Assembly: GCA_018398805.1 (NCBI GenBank)
Contig: JAGFBZ010000290.1
Coordinates: 2,914,001 to 2,978,000 of the forward strand
Length of the DNA: 64,000 nt
From: Hirundichthys speculiger
Taxonomy: Eukaryota; Chordata; Actinopteri; Beloniformes; Exocoetidae
Direction: 5' to 3'
The notes beneath the pieces are model-generated. The model ran no database searches. It saw only the letters and a program-made list of their open reading frames with translations, and was not told where the DNA came from. The stretch's first letter is position 1; each line of letters opens with the position of its first letter. A program made the position numbers and the translations under genes. Below are positions 11,227 to 23,254 of the stretch, piece after piece.

Positions 11227-12735
11227 CCCCACCTTCAAACCTCTACATAGACACTCAGATCCACCTCTGTTTCACCTTCCCATCCGACGAGCAGCCCAGG
11301 TGTGGCACTGCACACCTGTACCTATTCAGTCATCATTCAACCAGACTCGTCTCCAGATCTTCCCACAGAAACGCCTGATCCAGCCATTCGCAGTGCCACC
11401 TCCTTGCCTTCGTCGTCCCCTGGATTGTTGGTTTGGCTGCCAACCCTCGAATCCTCCTTTTTTACTTCTGAGAGAATTAAACTCTTAAAATTCCAGAACT
11501 CCCTTCCTGTCTCCATTGTGGTTGCTTTAGGGTTCAAGAAACAACTAAACAGTGCAAAGTTATCGAAAATTTGAAAGTGATCCAATAATCCAGGATTTCT
11601 TCCGGATCACACCCAAAATAAAATTAGTTCTCCTTTTTCACATTTTTGACAACTCCTGAAAATGTCATCAAAATCCATCCATAACTTTTTGAATTATCTT
11701 GAACATATCCCCTGCGCCAAGACGCACAGCTGCGCCAAGACGCATAGCCGCTGGAAGCGGTGCTTTTTAAAATACTGCAGAACGGATCATTGGATGAGCA
11801 TTGAGCCAGAGGAACAGGTATGATGACATCTACCTTCTACCACTGAGCGCATCTCGGGTGCTCCTGAGAGCAAGGAGAGTGTTGGAAGGATAGGCGCACA
11901 TTACAAGAAACTTCACAACAGAGTTCTGTGAGCTTGTGGAAGAGGCAGAGACTGAAATCGCGGCCGGTGGAAAAACAGCGGTAGCGTCTGGTGAGTCTTC
12001 AGATGATGACATGTTCAGATGTTCGGGGTCACCAATATGGAAGTCAGCAGAAAGAGATAAAAGTATTTTGAGTCTCCCTTTATTCTTCAAAGCTTCCAAC
12101 CAGAACAACAAATCCAAATAGAATAATATAGAATGGGCGCCAAGAGTACGGTCTCTCCTCCCACCCTGTTCTTCCTTTTCCTCTCTCACCTTCACAGTAA
12201 AAGCGTACATTCAGAGCTTACATTCTGGTGTGAAATACAATAAGATTAGTGTCCTCCACAATCACTTCGTTTCCTCCACAGCAAACATCTGAATGAGATT
12301 ATGCCACAGCTGTACAGACGTCATCTGCCCTTCAGAGAATAATAACGTATGCAAGTAATACAGTGATGCATAATCGAGAGGTAGAGGCGATTGTGCAGTC
12401 CACATGTGACTGGGTGGACGCGCAATGACGGGATTTGGACGCGCTCTTTTACGCGCCGACATGCCAGTTGCGCTTTCCACAAACTCGGTCAGACCATCCG
12501 CTACCCTCTATTCGAAACCTGCGAGATACCAGTACCGCAAGATACCGAATTTGTGGAAAGCGCAAGAGACACGCCCATTGCCGCGCCTACATGTGAGTAA
12601 GGGAGTCGGCATAATGGGTGGGAGCTTTAGGGAGCAGAGGATTGCATTAGCGGTTGGCAGAGGCTCCTAAATCAGCAATTTGCAGGTAGTGGGTAGTAGG
12701 GAGTGGGTAGCAGGAGGTGTAAGATCGGGCCCTAT

Positions 12736-14466
12736 ACATTTCAAATTGTGAAACAGCTGTAATGGGCTTTTAGAGACACTTGTACTTTAAAATAAATGTT
12801 CATTTTAAATTGCTATGCTGCCAAGTATACCCAGAAAGCTTTCACTACCTGCAGTTTGTCCTGGGAGCCAAAGAAACACAAAAATCAAGTATATATATAA
12901 ATTACCAAACCTATATATAAGATAAGCCTCCTTGCCCCCAATTGTTTTAATTATAGTTGCTTTCTGTGATTGTAAAAATATTAGAACTTAGCAGCTCATC
13001 CATTTAAAAAAAAGCAACTCATAGACATTGAGAGTCAGAGAAGTGATTCTAGTGCCTTTGTCATCCCAGAAAAAATTAATTGGCTTATACCAAAATGTTG
13101 CTGGCTCGAACAGATTCCCTTAAACTGTCATTTTCAGTGGTACAATACTTTTTTTTTTTTCCCCACAAGTCATTTTGATCTTGTTAGCTGGATTAACTTC
13201 CTCTGATTAGTGTGGTGGTGGTCTTACTCAGAATAATTTTATATTTTATCTGATATAAACTGTTGTGGAAATTCTGCAGTTGTTCCTGATGAGAAGATTA
13301 ACAAGATTATGTACATACTCAGAGTTGTCTTTGAGTCATTCTTTTATTATTATTATTCTAATAATAGGAAACAGGTTTCAAAGTGCCGCAGTTTGCTAAA
13401 AAAATCATCTCACCTGCCCTTTCAGGAATTTGCTATATTCTATCCTATCAGAGTTATATTTCTAATGTCTGCTATCCAGTCAGAGTTATATGTTTATGCT
13501 ATGATCAGTACATCTAAGTGTGGGGTCAGAACTAATTCTTTTCCCCCTTTGTCAAGAATATGTGTGAGGAATAGTAGCTTACTGACTGCTCAAGGCCAGA
13601 TTCAGGCTCTCTCTCGCTAAAGCTACTTAAGGTGAAAGTAAAACTTTACTCTGAACTCTTTCCACTCTCTGGATCTAGTCTGAACCAGTTTGTTGGTACA
13701 GACAAATAGGCAGAAGATATCCATTCATAAATATAACAGCTTGACATTAAAAGCAACACTCTCATGCAACTTGTTTGGCACACTAAACAAGGCTTATAAT
13801 AAAATCTCTATTACAAGGTTGCTTTCAGAAACATACCATTTTGATTTCAGCAATCACTCTTCAGCCCAACTTGTTTTGTCCAGTTATGGTCCTCTCTGAA
13901 ATGTCAAAATGGCAATGGCTGGATGTCAGAACTTCAGAAGCCAGTCCACAAACTCATGGGTACTCAGGTGTTGATGGTGACGCAGGACCAACAAAAACAG
14001 AACTTGCAACTCATGGTAAAGGTAGGTTCAGTAATTTTTATAGGGGGTTACACATGACTACATATAGCTAAGAAATATGAGCAGTGAAAGTAAAAATCAA
14101 ATGATGAAAATAAAGGTGATAAAAATGCATGAACATTTAAATGAAGAGTAATTTGAATAAAACTGCGATGATTATATGTATAAAAATAAAAACTAAAAAA
14201 AGCCAAGTTTTATCATTCATAACACAGTTGTAATGTATTACATTTCATGGTGAAGCCCTAAATTAACAGACATTCATTGGAAGTGGAAGTTGTGGGGTGT
14301 TTTAATCTCTTAATATTTACCCTTACATTAATGTGCAAGTGTTGCACTGACTTTGCCTTGGATCTGCAGTAAAAACCCGGTCAACCAGCTATAATTGTAG
14401 ACTTGGGCCATCAACTGGTTTATGCTGCATTTTATTCAATCCAGGCATCCATATATATATATATAG

Positions 14467-14518
<52 letters not shown>

Positions 14519-16966
14519 TATATATATATATATATATATAATTATATTAGGTTCTAGTTAAATGGCTCTCAGTCACGAAACAATCTGTAAAGGTACATCA
14601 ACTCAAGCACCTAATTCTGAAATCAACTCTATGATTAAAAAAAATAAATAAATAAAAGGTTTTTTTTATTTATGTTTTCTCCCATAAGACATGCCACTTT
14701 TCTCTTTTTTTCTAGTGCAGTTTTTTTAACGCAATAATGTGTATCCACTTTACCTTTGCTATGTCATCTTAAATTCTACCCATTAGACCATCCTTAGCAA
14801 GAAGCTGTCTTTGGCACTCTTCTGGATTCATATTATGTTCACAGAAATGTTCTCTTGATAGACAAAGAACACACATTCATCATAAAACCACAAAACAAAA
14901 TATTTGCCAGTTGAGAGGCATCAGAACTTTTGCCCAAAACACTGAAACATATTTCCAGATACTTCTCACTTTGTGAATAACAAAAAGATTTTCACGTAAA
15001 GTAATAAATCCTAACGTGAATCATGGTTTAATATGAAGACCAGTTCTCCTTGGTATCTGGCAGGTATGTTATTCAGCATTTTGGAGAACACAGTTGTTCC
15101 TGTGGATTTATTTTTACAAAATCCTCTGTCTCATCATGTAATCCAGGACTCACTCCATGATTTTGAGATCTGAGGGCCACTGTAGCTCTGAGTTAATTAA
15201 CCTCAGGTTGATGGAAACTTTGGGTTTTCCATTCCAGAAAGAGATTTACTTTAACACTAAATCAGTTACTATGGTAACTGCTTCACTAACATTCATTCAA
15301 AACAAAGTCCGAGTTTCCCTTTGACTCTTTCACTCCTACAGTGCCTGACACTGCTATCTGACATGAATCCAGGTTCACTGGTTTCCTATCTGTAGCACGA
15401 GTCATAATCATTGTCCTTTCTACCACTGCATCTGTGAACATAAATGCTGCTGCCCTGAAACAGTTAATGTGTTAATAACACACTGGATACGACTGATGAA
15501 TCAGATTGAGGCTTGTAATTGAGGTAATCTAATTGCTGAAAACATGAAAAGATAGAGAATTATCCATTTTATACCATTCTAAAAGGAGGAGTTTGTAGTT
15601 ATGACTGTGTACTGTAATAACTACTAATCCGAAAGGCAGTGCCTGGATTCAAAGCTTCCCTTTCTGCTCCACATATGTGTACTGATCACAACACCACAAC
15701 TTTTACTCACACATTTTAACACTCATTTGGCATGATGTTGATTTTCTCATAAATTTAAGCTAAGCAGTGTCTTCCCAGAGTGTTGTGAGGGAGTGTGCAG
15801 GTGTGTTTAAAGCATAATCACTGTGAAAGAACTGTCAAATTGGTAAATTACTTATTTCTCATCAGTTTTTCCTTCCTCCATCCTGGACTATCACTGCTAT
15901 TCTTGCTTGCAGTACTAACAGCTCAGTAAGTCTTAAGTTGTAGGTAATTTATCTACTATACTGATAAAAGAAAAAAAAGGGAAGGGTCCAAGAATCTGTG
16001 CCCTCGACCTAATTAGGAGTATGAGTATTCCATATGGTCTTTATTACCTGAGAGCCATTATTTGTGTTGGTAACAGCAGCAATCTATCAACTCATTCAAC
16101 TCAGTCTTCAGATACACAACCTACTGAGAAAAGCATCCACTGGTAGCAATTCATTTGTGTCTTTCAGATGTGTCTTGTGATTTTATTGTGTACCTATCAG
16201 TTTTAAATCAGGGGAGTGCATGTATAGAAAGCTAGTTTCCATAAATTCCATTTTCTTTTACTTGCAAGAAAGCACACTGTGCAACATCAGGTGCGGTAAA
16301 AACCATTACTGTATTACTAATGACTTCTCGCTATGTCTTTCTTTAATTTAGTCAAATTGCAAGGAAGTTTGCATCTGCAAGAAGCTGAATATTATACCAA
16401 AGAGGGAAGGAAAATCTTTAATAAGAAGATGTTTTGCTGTAGTGTTTTTACACATGCTGTGCAACTGTAAGACTTTTCTGACTTCTTTTGTGTTTTGTCA
16501 GGTCTTTTAAAGAATTAGGAAGCACTACAGTAGTCATTCAAATCTTAGCATTTGATCTAACAATGTGAATGAGGAAAAATGTGGGAGAAATAAATGATGA
16601 TCTGATTGGTAAGTTAGGAATCAGAATAAAACTTTATCTCATCAGGTACTTTATGATATGTGCACCCATCAAGCATGAGTAAACTAGACAAAAGCCATAG
16701 GGGTGAAGCAAAGTTATTTTGTTCTTAGTATAAAAAGACAAAAAAATGTGTTTGTGGAGACTTAAACGTGAGTACTTATTTGCGCAAGGATATTTAGCAT
16801 CAGGTGCATGTGAATGCTAGTGTTTCCAAAGGGATCGTGGACACATTTATTTCTCTACCTCTTACAGTTACAATTACAGTTACATCACTGGCATGCCACA
16901 CAAGCCTATCCCCAACTGGATACAACACAAATGCACCAAAGGAAATGTTTTATCTGTGTAAGTCAT
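12736..16966. other. No gene seen; one (AT)n tract
   Basis: About 4.2 kb of AT-rich sequence with only short frames. The only clear feature is the (AT)n tract at 14451-14541. Confidence 0.6.
14451..14541. repeat. (AT)n microsatellite
   Basis: AT units broken by two AGATAT interruptions. Confidence 0.95.
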
Positions 16967-17119
16967 TTAACCCTGTAAGACCCACTGTTGCAGAATTACA
17001 ACAATTTTTGTTATCTCCCAAAAAACCTTTTTTTCATTTTTATTTTTTGGTTCAACCACATTAACATACTCATTTGGTCCTATTGTTCAGTCTCAGAATG
17101 CTATTGGGTCATACATTTG

Positions 17120-17225
17120 TATATAAGGCTTGTCCTCGGGTCCAGAAGTCACACACCCTCCAGATTTTTGAGAGAACATTAACCCCCTTGATTTACTGGA
17201 TTGGATTTATCTGACTGAAGTAAGT
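17120..17225 (+). promoter_or_regulatory. piggyBac promoter, first exon and splice donor
   Basis: TATATAAG at 17120-17127 lies about 90 bases upstream of a GTAAGT donor (17220-17225). Between them there is no long frame, so this is probably an untranslated first exon. It would drive the transposase remnants downstream. Confidence 0.5.
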
Positions 17226-17942
17226 AAAGTGCTTTAAATATTTTTTTATGTGTTTATTACAGTGTCTAGAATATGTCAGTATGTAGTCATTGTGGAAAAT
17301 GTGCCTTACATTTTATTTAGAGCTTGTTTTGTAATTGTTGCAATATTACAACGTTGGGTGAATGTGGTAGTCAAAACAACCCTGTTTTGAGAGGGATGTC
17401 TTGAGAGGAACAATTTAAATTTTCACAATATAACTTTAAACTACACATGATTTACAGCCTAGCCTTATATTTGATTATATATTATTGTATTAGAAACTAG
17501 TGTGCAAAGATATATTGCCATATCTAATCATTTTCATTTACTTATAATGATTTCTAACCACCTTGACCACTCAGTATTTTCTCCTTATCACAGAAAGCAG
17601 GACTTTCTAACAAAGAATTTCTGTTTGTGCATGTCTGCCTTTAGTCTTGGCTTTTGATAAGAAAATGTTCCTATCAATTCTTAGTTAAATCAGTTGTGGA
17701 GGATGCTTGGGGGAGGGCATTTTTTCCATTGTTCTGGAGCAGGTGTTGATGTTCAGGAATGTCAGGTGTTGTCGTAAATTGGAGGCTACCTGCATATCTA
17801 TTAGTATGATAATCAGAGTTTACAATTGGTCAGCTATACACTATTGTGTGGCCAGTTAAATGTGTGAATAGATTACTTCAGTGCAATGTGTAATTACAGC
17901 GAAATACAAGTTCGCCCTGAAAACCCGGCGCTGGTACATGTA

Positions 17943-18316
17943 CAGTCATGGAAAAAATTATTAAACCACCCTTGTTTTCTTCAGTTTCTTGTTCATTTTA
18001 ATGCCTGGTACAACTAAAGGTACATTTGTTTGGACAAACATAACGATAACCACAAAGATTGCTCATAAGAGTTTTATTTAAGAGCTGATATCTTACCATT
18101 TTCCATGGTTTTCTTGATTATAACCTAAATCACTTAAGTTTTAACATCAATAGCTATGGCGTTGTACTGCCAAAAACACTGCTTTTATGCATTCAGTGTT
18201 TTCTTTTCTGTCTGTTTTAGTCACATGATGACGTTTAGTGGTACCAGGGTACCAGGTATTAAAATGAACAAGAAAGTGAAGAAAAAATGGTGGTCTAATA
18301 ATTTTTACCATGACTG
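17943..18316. mobile_element. Tc1/mariner-type MITE, short copy
   Basis: Flanked by TA on both sides (17941-17942 and 18317-18318) with the same CAGTCATGG ends as the copy at 5262. Relative to that copy it is inverted and lacks about 375 bp of the promoter-like interior. It is nested in the piggyBac element and is therefore younger than it. Confidence 0.92.
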
Positions 18317-18318
18317 TA

Positions 18319-18727
18319 CATCTTCTGGCACACCATCACCCTTGCTGTGGTCAACGCCTGGCTCCTTTACAAGCGACATTGCCAAGCTCTCAAGATGCCA
18401 AAGAAGGAGATTCTGAACATGAGAAAGTTCCAGACCCAACTAGCATCCTCTCTCATTCTGGTAAGAATCTATTTCTGCTATTTGCCATGTTTGTGATATC
18501 TTTGACTTGTATCATCATGCATTTTTGGCATATATATGAATGGATTATTAATATTAATATTGATTTTTCTCTTTCCAGGTGGACACAACACTTTGGACAT
18601 TTCTCAATAAAAGTGACACTGCAGACATTGCAGTAAAGGGTATACCAATACCCAATGCAGCAAATGTGATGTCCGCCTCTGTTTTTCAGAGGACAAGAAC
18701 TGTTTCTGGCACTATCATTGTAAATAA
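18319..18727 (+). pseudogene. piggyBac transposase C-terminal remnant with intron
   Basis: From 18329 the plus strand encodes WHTITLAVVNAWLLYKR and then KMPKKEILNMRKFQTQL, the distal part of the piggyBac DDE domain (IPR029526 group, as known from PGBD proteins). It meets a GTAAGA donor at 18461, and an acceptor with a TTTTTCTCTTTCCAG tract ends at 18578, giving a 118-bp intron. Further on, in one frame, come CSKCDVRLCF and DKNCFWHYHC before a TAA at 18725-18727. This is the cysteine-rich C-terminal zinc-binding end of the protein. The DDE core with its catalytic aspartates is absent, so it is not functional. Because the 5' part ends exactly at the nested MITE, that insertion or an associated deletion probably removed it. 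Confidence 0.87.
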
Positions 18728-19060
18728 ATGTCAAAGTTCTTGCTATTGCAATAAATGACTGTTCATAACAACATGACTGAGATTATTTTTCATGTTATAC
18801 TGTTCTGGGCCAAAAGTAAAACCCTGCAAATGAATCCTTAATTCTGTATAGTTGCTCAGACAATGAGTACAGATACAGGAGATTCTGCTCCCCATTGAGC
18901 CCAATGTTGCAATATTACAACATTTCCGTAAAAACTTACAAAAACATATTTTTTTGAAAAACACCTCATTTTCAGCCTCAAAGGCCTCCTACAACAACAT
19001 CTTAATGGTTGAAAAAAATTTTTTTTAGTGTTTTTCTATATTTGGGTTTTACAGGGTTAA

Positions 19061-20020
19061 AACAAACAAACAAAAAAAAAAAACATAATATTCATTGTGC
19101 ACAATGAATTGCTCAGATTCTCATTGCCTCAGCTTTCCGACCTTCAGACTTCCCGTACAGATGAGCAAAGCAGAATGCTTCTCGTTAATGTGCAGTTGAA
19201 CAAAGAGGAATACAGAAGTGAAGCTACCATTTTAAACAAATACAAGGATTAAATGCCAAGTGCATCAAAATGTCATCTTTGTCTCCAATGTTTCATTTTC
19301 CCTTGTTATTTATGCTTCTTGTTTGTCTCTCCCTAGAATCCAGACAGTGGTGTTTTCCAGTTTGTGTGGATCCGTGTTAACTGTGTGGGGAAATGCTCAA
19401 ACAAACAAACGAAAAAGCTTCTGTGGCTGCTGTTCGGGGTCGCCAAGGGGAAATCTCAATTACACCTATACATATATATATATATTCAATTAAAAGTCAG
19501 ATCTGTTATAGTAGTTTGGGTTTCATTGAAATGAGTGAGCCAAGGTAGGCTTCCAAAAAGAGAAAATAGGAAGTTTTCATTAATATGTGCATATCAGAGA
19601 TGCAACACAATTACCTAATCAATGTGATAAAATAACGAGGCTGTTTTTGTATTTTGTCATACTGTGTGAAGTGTTGAGTATGAAGTAAGGCGTTAATTAT
19701 TGACTTTATATTACAGTTCAGATTCTGGACTTTGCTGTGAAGTATCAACATAATGCACTGTAGAACAATATGACGAGTCAAAATTATAATGAGAATTTGA
19801 ACTTTATTTTAGGAAACAGGGGGTTAAATTATATTACAGATCTAATGCAATCTTGAAGCTTTCTTAATTGGGCTGCGTTGGCTTTTTTCTAAGAATATTA
19901 TTTAATTACAGTTCTAGAGAACTGGACTGAAAGAGAATATATTCGATCATATACAGAGGTAGTCTGTCTTTGGAGTCTTTGGAGTATAATGGTATTATAT
20001 TTGGACTGAATTGGACAAAA
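19061..20020. other. No gene seen
   Basis: AT-rich sequence between the piggyBac element and the LTR. A short (TA)n occurs at about 19472-19484. Confidence 0.6.
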
Positions 20021-20491
20021 TGTAATGTTAGATCCCTCAGTTTTGGTTCAGTCTCTGACTAGCAGAGTCTGTCACCGGGACCAGCTCTCCGTCTCTTCAG
20101 GTAAGAAGTTGCGGTCTAGGAGAGGTTCCTCGCTAGATTTCCTCAACTTATTTAAGCTGGTGTCGAGGAGATACGCCTAGCTCTCACTGCCTACTTCCAG
20201 ACGTATACCCCGCTTCCACTCAATAACTGTCCTAAGAGGAATAGCCGGGTGGCTCGAAGTCCAGCTATCGGTCACGTCTGTTAACGGCAGCTCTCCTCTT
20301 AAGATCTGGGCTCTTGTTACAGGCTAGGAAAACTTTAGTGGCTCGGACAGCAAGCCTCAGGGATAGTTTGACAATATTATGACTAGAATAACCCATAAGA
20401 ACCTGTGTGTTAGTGCAGAGGCATAAACAAGTCTTCAAAATTCTGGATACAGATGTAATGTCCACAATGACATCTTATGATAGTTTTTATA

Positions 20492-20497
20492 TTTATT
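20492..20497 (-). terminator. LTR polyadenylation signal
   Basis: AATAAA on the minus strand, about 450 bases downstream of the LTR TATA box, marking the likely R/U5 junction nearby. Confidence 0.55.
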
Positions 20498-20946
20498 AAA
20501 GCAGATTAGCAAGGTTAAGCAACAGCATTGATTGGTTATACAAATTCTAATTCTACTGGAAAAAGGGAAAAATTGAGCTGTAGCTTACGAATCAGTTCAT
20601 CTGGTTGGTCCAAGGACAGGCTGAGAGACGCATGTGGCCACTCTGCGTTTTCAAGGCCGCTGGCAGATAGAGAGAGAGAGAGCTCAAACGATCAGGCCTG
20701 CAGGTACGCTGATTCGGCCCCTCCTCCTTGCTAGCGGTGAGCTAGGCTAACCAAAAAGGCTCCAATTATTCCTTCAAGAATTGGGAAAAATTCGTCGATC
20801 CTGTTCCAAGCGTCTTTCTGTCTTCTTTTCTTGAAGAAATTCCTTCCAGTTAATCCTCCGGATGGGGGTCGCTCGTCCAGGTCCCAGCTAGTCCTTCTTC
20901 TTCTGAAGTCGCTCCAGGAATCCACACAGAGTCCCTCTGCCTTCTC

Positions 20947-21183
20947 TTTTTATGCTATTCTCTCTCTCTCTCTCTCTCTCTTTCTCACGTCTAGCCTGCT
21001 TCAGCCCAAAATGTCTCTCTTTTTGGCCTTTCACACTCTTGATTGGTTCTCTCACATTTGCATATGCATACATAATTTCCCAAAGTCACATGCCACTTCT
21101 GATTGGTTATTCACATATACAGAGGCGTGCATAATTTTACATAAACCCTCCTTTACATCATGCATAATTCACATTCATTGGTT
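20947..21183 (-). promoter_or_regulatory. LTR core promoter and CCAAT/octamer enhancer modules
   Basis: A CATAAAAA box at 20954-20947 is preceded upstream by three GATTGGTT/CATTGGTT (inverted CCAAT) sites at 21041, 21101 and 21176, spaced about 60 and 75 bases, with ATTTGCATATGCAT and GCATAATT elements between them. This arrangement fits an RNA polymerase II enhancer-promoter. Confidence 0.55.
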
Positions 21184-21949
21184 TACAGATCAGCAGGGGC
21201 GTTCACCTACTCATCATGACATCATACCATCACCAGACTCACAAGGTTACCTTGTTTACTTGGCCATATAGCTCGTTAAGCTAAAGCTTATCAGCTAACG
21301 CTAACCCTTTTCTAACGATCTATACCTCATGTCTGTCTTACAATGTCCTTAATTGAGCCATTGCTGGATTGATTTAGTTTAAACCACAGAATGTGCGCCT
21401 CATTCACCATTTTTTCTGCACAAAGTCCATAGTCACGGCGTCACTGCTGAGGTCAGCGTGCCCTGCTACTATCTGCACCTGGCAGACTGTTTTTCGCCAT
21501 TGTTGTGTCTTGGTGGCCCGGAGCTGGCAGAATTATTTTGAAACTCGGCTTTGTTGACATTCCAATGAGGAACATGCGCTCCGCTCTCTCTGTGTCCGTC
21601 TTGACCCAACAAAAATAGGTTTTTCTTTTAATATACACTAACTAACACAGATCTATTACAAAATTACTAAAACATCTTGTTTCTGATCATTGACTAGAAT
21701 CACACACACATTTCATACATTTCATTGATTAGGAATTGATTACAAATCACATAAATCACCACCTTTCTGTTACTCCACTCCTGCCTTTGTTTTGACTAGC
21801 ACTGGCTTGTGTTTACATTACATCACCTACTGCTGCAGAAGGATCTCTCCTCACACTCACACTGTGGCTCACTACAACAAGACAGAGTTAATATTGATTA
21901 TTGATTAGAAGCTGAGTTGATTCCAACGTTTTCTCAGGGTCACTTGACA

Positions 21950-21961
21950 CCCCCTCCTTGG
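21950..21961 (-). promoter_or_regulatory. Polypurine tract
   Basis: The minus strand reads CCAAGGAGGGGG directly against the TGTCA that opens the LTR, which is where plus-strand DNA priming begins in retroviruses. A second purine-rich tract, GCGGAAGGGGGG, occurs near 22915. Confidence 0.65.
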
Positions 21962-23254
21962 AATCATTCAGCTTCTCACCCCCTGTCGTGGGCGCAGACA
22001 TGGCGATAAAGCCCCTCCAGCGATCCACGATCCTCCATCTTCCATGCTGGCTGTCTGAGCCTGCACATCCTTGTTATCCTGTGATGCCCCCTGCAACACC
22101 TGTCGAGGGGCTCGCCGGATCACGTCTGGTCACCCACGCCCCGTTGCACACAGGGCCATCCTTCTATCCCTACTTGGAGTAACTTTGTTGGCTACATACC
22201 CATTACAACAATAATCACGTTCACAGTGTTCTAGTCACTGATTGAAAATTCAAGTACTGGGTAAATTGTACTGACTAACGATCTGAGTACTAAACAAAAA
22301 CCTCCCATTCAATTCTACAGAAATCACAGGTAAATCGATCAATAATAACCACAAGAAAATTTTAGTGAAGAATACCCTAGATCAGTGATTCCCAAAGTGT
22401 TGGCCGCGGCCCCCTGGTGGGCCGCCACGGTACTGCAGGTGGGCCGTGAGAGGTCATTAAAATTAAACAAATATGTTTTAAATCCTTGATCTTTTTAAAA
22501 TGTTTTTAATTACTGTAAAATATTAATGACATGATTTAAAAACATTAAGAAGTAACAAAACAAACCAGTTAAGTGTTATTCTACTGTCATCTTAACTTAA
22601 TATGACAAGTGTCACCTTATTTGTTGACCCCTCACATTAATATCAGAACATGGTTCCTAGTCCTGTATGTTGATCACAGTTGTGATTAAAGGTTTCGGTG
22701 GGCCGTGAAGATTTTTCGCTTTTCAAATTGGGCCTTGGTGTTCTGAAGTTTGGGAATGGCTGCCCTAGATTAAGAATTTGATTACTGGTAAACATCACAC
22801 ACTCAAATCACCAGAAATCACAGGAAAATCAACCATTAACAATCACATCTCCTGCATCTCCCTGCATTTTCAGAATCCACATCTTGTCTCACATCCTCAC
22901 AGTCGGGATACCCCCCTTCCGCTCTGACCTTTTCCGTCCCCCCCGAGGAGGGGCCGCATCAAGGAGTTGGGAAATCCGTCAGGCATGGGAGGTGCAGATG
23001 GCACAGTAGTGATTCTCCCTATACAGAGTTTAGTAGAGCAGGTAAGCAAGCAAGCAAAGCAGATTAAAATTGGCTCAAGTTCTTATAGAGCCTCAGTCCC
23101 TGACCGAGCCAGACCATTCACTGGGCTATCTTCATTCTAAGGGAGTTGTTGGCCATGGCCTCTGTCGTCACTACCCACAGGCTGGCGGTCCGTCCAAGAC
23201 CTTGGCTGGTCACAGTCAAAGCCTGGACTGGCCCGGCCAATCGTCTCTAGCCCT
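21962..23254 (-). other. 3' untranslated region of the retrovirus-like element
   Basis: About 1.3 kb separates the Env-like stop from the polypurine tract, of which 388 bp is the later hAT MITE insertion with its duplication. The remaining 0.9 kb shows no long minus-strand frame. It may hold accessory or promoter functions, but nothing in the sequence proves this. Confidence 0.4.
22383..22762. mobile_element. hAT MITE with 8-bp target duplication
   Basis: CCCTAGAT occurs at 22375-22382 and 22763-22770, flanking 380 bp whose ends are CAGTGATTCCCAAAG and (reverse complement) CAGCCATTCCCAAAC. An 8-bp duplication with CA-starting ends defines hAT. It carries a GC-rich GGGCCGC segment next to one end and no coding frame. 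It is inserted in the 3' untranslated part of the retrovirus-like element and so is younger than it. Confidence 0.95.

Larger units (their letters stand above)
10485..12732. mobile_element. PIF/Harbinger-like element, non-autonomous
   Basis: The left end GGGCCTGATCTTGCGCC (10485-10501) and the reverse complement of the right end, GGGCCCGATCTTACACC (12732-12716), match at 14 of 17 positions. Both flanks are the 3-bp TAT (10482-10484 and 12733-12735). These features are typical of Harbinger elements (GGGCC ends and 3-bp duplications), though the usual duplication is TWA. Inside are GCGCCAAGACGCA direct repeats (about 11714 and 11732) and a fragment shared with 52365-52580. I found no transposase or Myb-like frame, so it was mobilised in trans if at all. 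The duplication is too short to be proof on its own. Confidence 0.6.
16971..19056 (+). mobile_element. piggyBac element relic in TTAA sites
   Basis: TTAA at 16967-16970 and 19057-19060 flank ends CCCTGTAAGACCCA and TGGGTTTTACAGGG, which are inverted repeats with one mismatch over 14 bases. This is the exact target and end structure of piggyBac transposons. Inside are a TATA box at 17120, a splice donor at 17220, two transposase-coding remnants with a clean intron, and a Tc1/mariner MITE inserted at 17943. Most of the catalytic domain has been lost. The intact ends mean it could in principle still be recognised by a related transposase, although that is inference. Confidence 0.93.
20026..21949 (-). 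mobile_element. Long terminal repeat (3' LTR) of a retrovirus-like element
   Basis: On the minus strand the LTR starts TGTCAAGTGACC at 21949, immediately after a polypurine tract, and ends at a CTAACA (20026) or ATTACA (20021). It carries a CATAAAAA TATA box (20954-20947) and an AATAAA signal (20497-20492). This gives U3 of about 1.0 kb, R of about 0.45 kb and U5 of about 0.45 kb. U3 has three inverted CCAAT boxes at 21041, 21101 and 21176, each near an ATTTGCAT or GCATAATT octamer-like site. A (CT)n tract sits just upstream of the TATA box. The length is large for a retrovirus. No second copy exists in the window, so the ends cannot be confirmed by comparison. Confidence 0.72.

Noticed and set aside
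11830..12210. 126-codon minus-strand frame inside the Harbinger-like element
   Set aside because: Does not resemble a Harbinger transposase or Myb-like protein; plus strand is also open.
20731..20925. 64-codon minus-strand frame within the LTR
   Set aside because: No true start and no domain; lies in the R region and is likely chance.
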